Shown: positions 7,439 to 8,810 of the stretch, piece after piece | Layout of the letters: each line of letters begins with the position of its first letter | How positions within the stretch are numbered: the first letter of the stretch is position 1 | Source of the DNA: Deltaproteobacteria bacterium | Lineage (GTDB): Bacteria; Desulfobacterota; DSM-4660; Desulfatiglandales; B25-G16 | Direction of reading: 5' to 3' | DNA: 8,810 nucleotides | Assembly: GCA_020355145.1 (NCBI GenBank) | Contig: CP070660.1 | Coordinates: 495,726 to 504,535, forward strand | Notes under the pieces: generated by a model | What the model saw: the letters and a program-made list of their open reading frames with translations, nothing else | Database searches by the model: none | Told to the model about the DNA's origin: nothing | Program-made: the position numbers and the translations under genes

Positions 7439-7945
7439 TCAGGGAACAAACCGGTATAGCCTGAGCCGGTATTGATACCGGCCATGCTCGCCATAGGAAA
7501 GGCTCAAATCGATCTGTTTGAGATGCTCTGAGGCCTCTTCTTCACCAAATGAAACATCGCTCACAGTTAGATTCCAGTGATAGTCTGGAAAGTCCTCTCC
7601 AAAATCACCAGAGTCAGAAGTCAGATCCTCAGGTTTCTCTGCTGCTATTTCAGCAATCTTGCTCTGGGCAAGGAGTGCGGCGGTTGTGTTGAATTTCGCC
7701 TCATTGGCGAGCGACAGGCTTTGAGACTGTGATCCAAAGACAGCTACCAAGGCAATGGCAATAACAGCGACTGCAATCATCACCTCAAGTAAGGTGAAAC
7801 CCGAATTCTTTGTGGAGTACTGGCCTGCCCTGGCGCGACTTGCCTGGAATACGTTGTTGTCGCTGCAATATTTCAGAAGTTGAGTCTGTAGAGATCTGGC
7901 CCTGCAAGCCAGGTCTGGGCCAGGGAGTACTGGCCTGCCTGGCAT
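7439..7945 (-). CDS. gspI: Minor pseudopilin GspI, start displaced by an insertion
   Basis: 168 residues from the first in-frame ATG after a TGA (7955-7957). The prepilin motif is KNSG|FTLLEVMIAVAVIAIALVAVFG, with Glu at +5, followed by AKFNTTAALLAQSKIAEIAAEKPEDL, a pattern typical of GspI. The small C-terminal domain ends in YRFVP. GspI nucleates the tip with GspJ and GspK. The leader would be 49 residues, far longer than usual. No ATG, GTG or TTG lies in frame between codon 1 and the cleavage site, and no Shine-Dalgarno precedes 7945. Comparison with gspJ shows that the original start was MEC-KNSG and that 187 bp (7811-7997) now separate the two parts. Translation may need reinitiation from the mini-ORF at 7955-7990. 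If the sequence holds an error here, the leader could differ. The family is secure, the start is not. Confidence 0.85.
   Translation of the reverse strand: MPGRPVLPGPDLACRARSLQTQLLKYCSDNNVFQASRARAGQYSTKNSGFTLLEVMIAVAVIAIALVAVFGSQSQSLSLANEAKFNTTAALLAQSKIAEIAAEKPEDLTSDSGDFGEDFPDYHWNLTVSDVSFGEEEASEHLKQIDLSLSYGEHGRYQYRLRLYRFVP
7814..7943. repeat. Pair of ~20-bp direct repeats inside the gspI insertion
   Basis: GGAGTACTGGCCTGCC-CTGGC is at 7814-7834 and GGAGTACTGGCCTGCCTGGC at 7924-7943. They differ by one base in a C-run and are 110 bp apart. The ATG used for gspI lies just at the end of the second copy. Confidence 0.8.
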
Positions 7946-7954
7946 CGGGAGGCT

Positions 7955-7990
7955 TCAGCCGGGGCGGACGGGAGTATTGCAACACTCCAT
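7955..7990 (-). CDS. Possible 11-codon leader mini-ORF before gspI
   Basis: ATG 7990 follows GGGGAG and reads MECCNTPVRPG, then TGA, ending 9 nt before the gspI ATG and in the same frame. Its start is a copy of the gspJ-type start (MEC). It could allow ribosomes to reinitiate at 7945. It may simply be debris of the old gspI start. No protein function is implied. Confidence 0.3.
   Translation of the reverse strand: MECCNTPVRPG
7971..7988. repeat. 18-bp near-palindrome at the insertion junction
   Basis: GGAGTATTGCAACACTCC pairs with itself in 8 of 9 positions. It is the point where the GGAG-type array changes to the CTCC-type array, and on the minus strand it starts at the last base of the ATG at 7990, so it could fold over the beginning of the mini-ORF. 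Confidence 0.6.
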
Positions 7991-8012
7991 CTCCCCAACA
8001 CTCCATCTCCCC
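7981..8012. repeat. 16-bp tandem duplication
   Basis: AACACTCCATCTCCCC occurs twice back to back (7981-7996 and 7997-8012). Each unit carries a Shine-Dalgarno-like GGGGAG followed by ATGGAGTGT on the minus strand, so the duplication creates two competing starts (8006 and 7990) in different frames. Confidence 0.9.
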
Positions 8013-8019
8013 ATTCCCC

Positions 8020-8568
8020 TTATATTGTTTCAATATCCACATATCTATCGTAAATCTTTATCTTTCCAAGAAAGGGGCTCAAGGCCAGGCTGAACTCCCT
8101 GCCGTCCTCTGCCCCAAGATGTATCACTGCTTGTTCAACGTATCCCTTCTTGCTAAAACGGATAACTGCCTGCCCATCTACCTTCTTTCCCCTCCCACTG
8201 CACCAAACATCCAGGATCCTAACGCCTCCCGGGAACTTGAAGGCCCTTTCCCGCGCCATTACCCTTTCCTCCTCGTCCATGCCACCAGACTCTACCCATA
8301 GGTAATTCGATTCGAGATCAAGATGGACTATATATACCTTCTGCTCCCGAATTGCCTTATCTCTCAAATCCTTCACAAGACCAACAATCCTGCGTGTGGT
8401 GGTCTTCAGGTCATCAGTTACTATGGCATATTGAAATCTTGGTATACTTAGTGCAAGAAACAAGCCAATCAAGACAACCACTACTGTGAGTTCGATTAAG
8501 GTATAGCCTTCTGTAGCATTTCTTGGGTTCATACAGTTTATAGGCTCTTTCGGGTTCCCTAAGCGCAT
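8020..8568 (-). CDS. gspH: Minor pseudopilin GspH
   Basis: 182 residues from the first ATG. The prepilin motif is ATEG|YTLIELTVVVVLIGLFLALS, with Glu at +5 and an unusual Tyr rather than Phe at +1. The helix continues as DDLKTTTRRIVGLVKDLRDKAI, followed by a GspH-like beta domain with VYIVHLDLESNYLWV and the C-terminal LGKIKIYDRYVDIETI. GspH joins the tip complex to the GspG filament. Two starts are possible: 8568 (21-residue leader) and 8532 (MNPRNATEG, 9-residue leader). Neither has a strong Shine-Dalgarno; the shorter leader is more typical. The last codons and the stop lie in the 64-bp repeat that recurs before gspJ. It lies between gspG (113-nt gap) and gspI (74-nt gap). Confidence 0.92.
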   Translation of the reverse strand: MRLGNPKEPINCMNPRNATEGYTLIELTVVVVLIGLFLALSIPRFQYAIVTDDLKTTTRRIVGLVKDLRDKAIREQKVYIVHLDLESNYLWVESGGMDEEERVMARERAFKFPGGVRILDVWCSGRGKKVDGQAVIRFSKKGYVEQAVIHLGAEDGREFSLALSPFLGKIKIYDRYVDIETI

Positions 8569-8618
8569 TGTATAGAGTTTTCCGTTTTGGATACAGATTA
8601 TGAGGATATTAGATGTAA

Positions 8619-8624
8619 ATTATA
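8619..8624 (-). promoter_or_regulatory. Possible -10 element in the gspG-gspH spacer
   Basis: TATAAT on the minus strand in an AT-rich part of the 113-bp spacer. The hexamer 17 nt upstream (TGGGAT) is a poor -35 match and there is no extended -10. It could be a weak internal promoter, but chance occurrence in AT-rich DNA is a fair alternative. Confidence 0.2.
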
Positions 8625-8681
8625 ATACAACAAACCCAACAATCCCAGTGAACACAAAAACCGTTTCCAGATGGAGACAAG

Positions 8682-8810
8682 CTACTCCAGTTCCCAGTTG
8701 TTAATATCCTCATCATTGCCCTCGCCACCTGCTTCTCCGTCAGCACCGTACGATATCAGGTCGAAATCGGCATGAATCCCAGGGCAGAGATAAACATATT
8801 CGTTGCCCCA
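8682..8810 (-). CDS. gspG: Major pseudopilin GspG, partial (C-terminal 42 residues)
   Basis: The frame enters at the right edge and ends with TAG at 8682. The visible part, WGNEYVYLCPGIHADFDLIS and then YGADGEAGGEGNDEDINNWELE, is the highly characteristic C-terminus of GspG. This includes the 'WGNPY.Y..PG', 'D..S.GADG..GGEG' and 'DI.NW' motifs. In structures of GspG this loop binds calcium, which stabilises the pseudopilus. A Cys stands where many family members have Ser before PG. The leader and long N-terminal helix lie outside the window. The order gspG-gspH is the usual one. Confidence 0.95.
   Translation of the reverse strand, partial: WGNEYVYLCPGIHADFDLISYGADGEAGGEGNDEDINNWELE

Larger units (their letters stand above)
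7811..7997. other. 187-bp insertion in the 5' end of gspI
   Basis: This is defined by comparison with the gspJ copy of the block. It consists of one extra 16-bp tandem unit (next to 7997) plus 171 bp, which is a multiple of three. It holds two near-identical 20-21-bp direct repeats, a TGGCCC/GGGCCA inverted pair, and a TGCAATA/TATTGCA pair. In the gspI frame there is a TGA at 7955-7957. In another frame it is open and joins the original ATG at 8006 to a TGA at 7785 (73 codons, starting MECWGDGVLQYS), probably by chance. No transposase or known element is recognised. Confidence 0.75.
7793..8061 (-). repeat. Copy of the 82-bp block, split by a 187-bp insertion at gspI
   Basis: The two parts, 7793-7810 and 7998-8061, match the contiguous 7225-7306 exactly. 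The intervening 7811-7997 (187 bp) is therefore an insertion relative to the gspJ copy. On the minus strand the first part is the gspH C-terminus plus AAGGGG and ATGGAGTGT; the second is AAGAATTCGGGTTTCACC, the start of the mature GspI. Confidence 0.85.

Noticed and set aside
7955..7957. Selenocysteine (in-frame TGA) in the GspI leader
   Set aside because: The TGA lies in inserted DNA outside any conserved position, and no SECIS-like element is evident; a simple stop or sequence error is far more likely.
7785..8006. 73-codon ORF across the gspI insertion as a separate gene
   Set aside because: It overlaps gspI in another frame, consists of repeat DNA and shows no domain-like pattern. It is kept only as a remark on the insertion.
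7981..8012. Classical phase variation of gspI by 16-bp unit number
   Set aside because: With one unit the ATG would be in the gspI frame but run into the TGA at 7955-7957, so unit changes alone do not restore a clean on-state.
7810..8301. Plus-strand ORF of 163 codons
   Set aside because: It lies opposite gspH and the gspI insertion, has no recognisable motif and low-complexity composition; it is a shadow of the minus-strand genes.

Overview
The window is a stretch of a type II secretion system (T2SS) operon, read entirely on the minus strand. In transcription order, from right to left, it holds the 3' end of gspG, then gspH, gspI, gspJ, gspK, gspL, gspM, gspN, gspC and the 5' 491 codons of a gspA/exeA-type ATPase gene that runs off the left edge. 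gspE/gspF would be expected to the right and gspB/gspD to the left; none of these is in the window. Gene content and order (an N and a C gene after M, and GspA inside the main operon), mid-range GC judged by eye and repeat-laden spacers suggest a Gram-negative diderm of the Desulfobacterota ('deltaproteobacterial') type. This taxonomic call is inference.

How the parts work together: GspG is the major pseudopilin. GspH, I, J and K are the minor pseudopilins that form the tip. GspL and GspM are the inner-membrane platform; GspL has a cytoplasmic actin-like domain that normally recruits the GspE ATPase. GspC links the platform to the outer-membrane secretin by its HR and PDZ domains. GspN is an AsmA-like membrane-anchored accessory protein. 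GspA is an AAA+ ATPase with a transmembrane segment and a periplasmic peptidoglycan-binding region, which helps the secretin cross the cell wall. Most junctions are tight (gspJ/gspK overlap; gspN-gspC 4 nt; gspC-gspA 7 nt), so one transcript is likely.

The unusual part is the DNA between and inside the pseudopilin genes. (1) A palindromic element with ends related to ACCCTGTTAGA/TCTAACAGGGT occurs twice. One copy lies in the gspI-gspJ spacer. The other is exactly 105 bp and sits in frame directly after the gspK ATG, encoding residues 2-36 of the GspK leader and also supplying the gspJ stop codon. (2) An 82-bp block holding the gspH tail, a Shine-Dalgarno site and a prepilin start (MECKNSG) is intact before gspJ. 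The same block before gspI is split by a precise 187-bp insertion. This insertion displaces the gspI start, so GspI now appears to have a 49-residue leader or to depend on reinitiation. (3) Purine-rich GGAG arrays with an 8-bp period recur in several spacers. Both coding insertions fall in prepilin leaders, which prepilin peptidase removes, so such leaders may be tolerant landing sites for repeat DNA.
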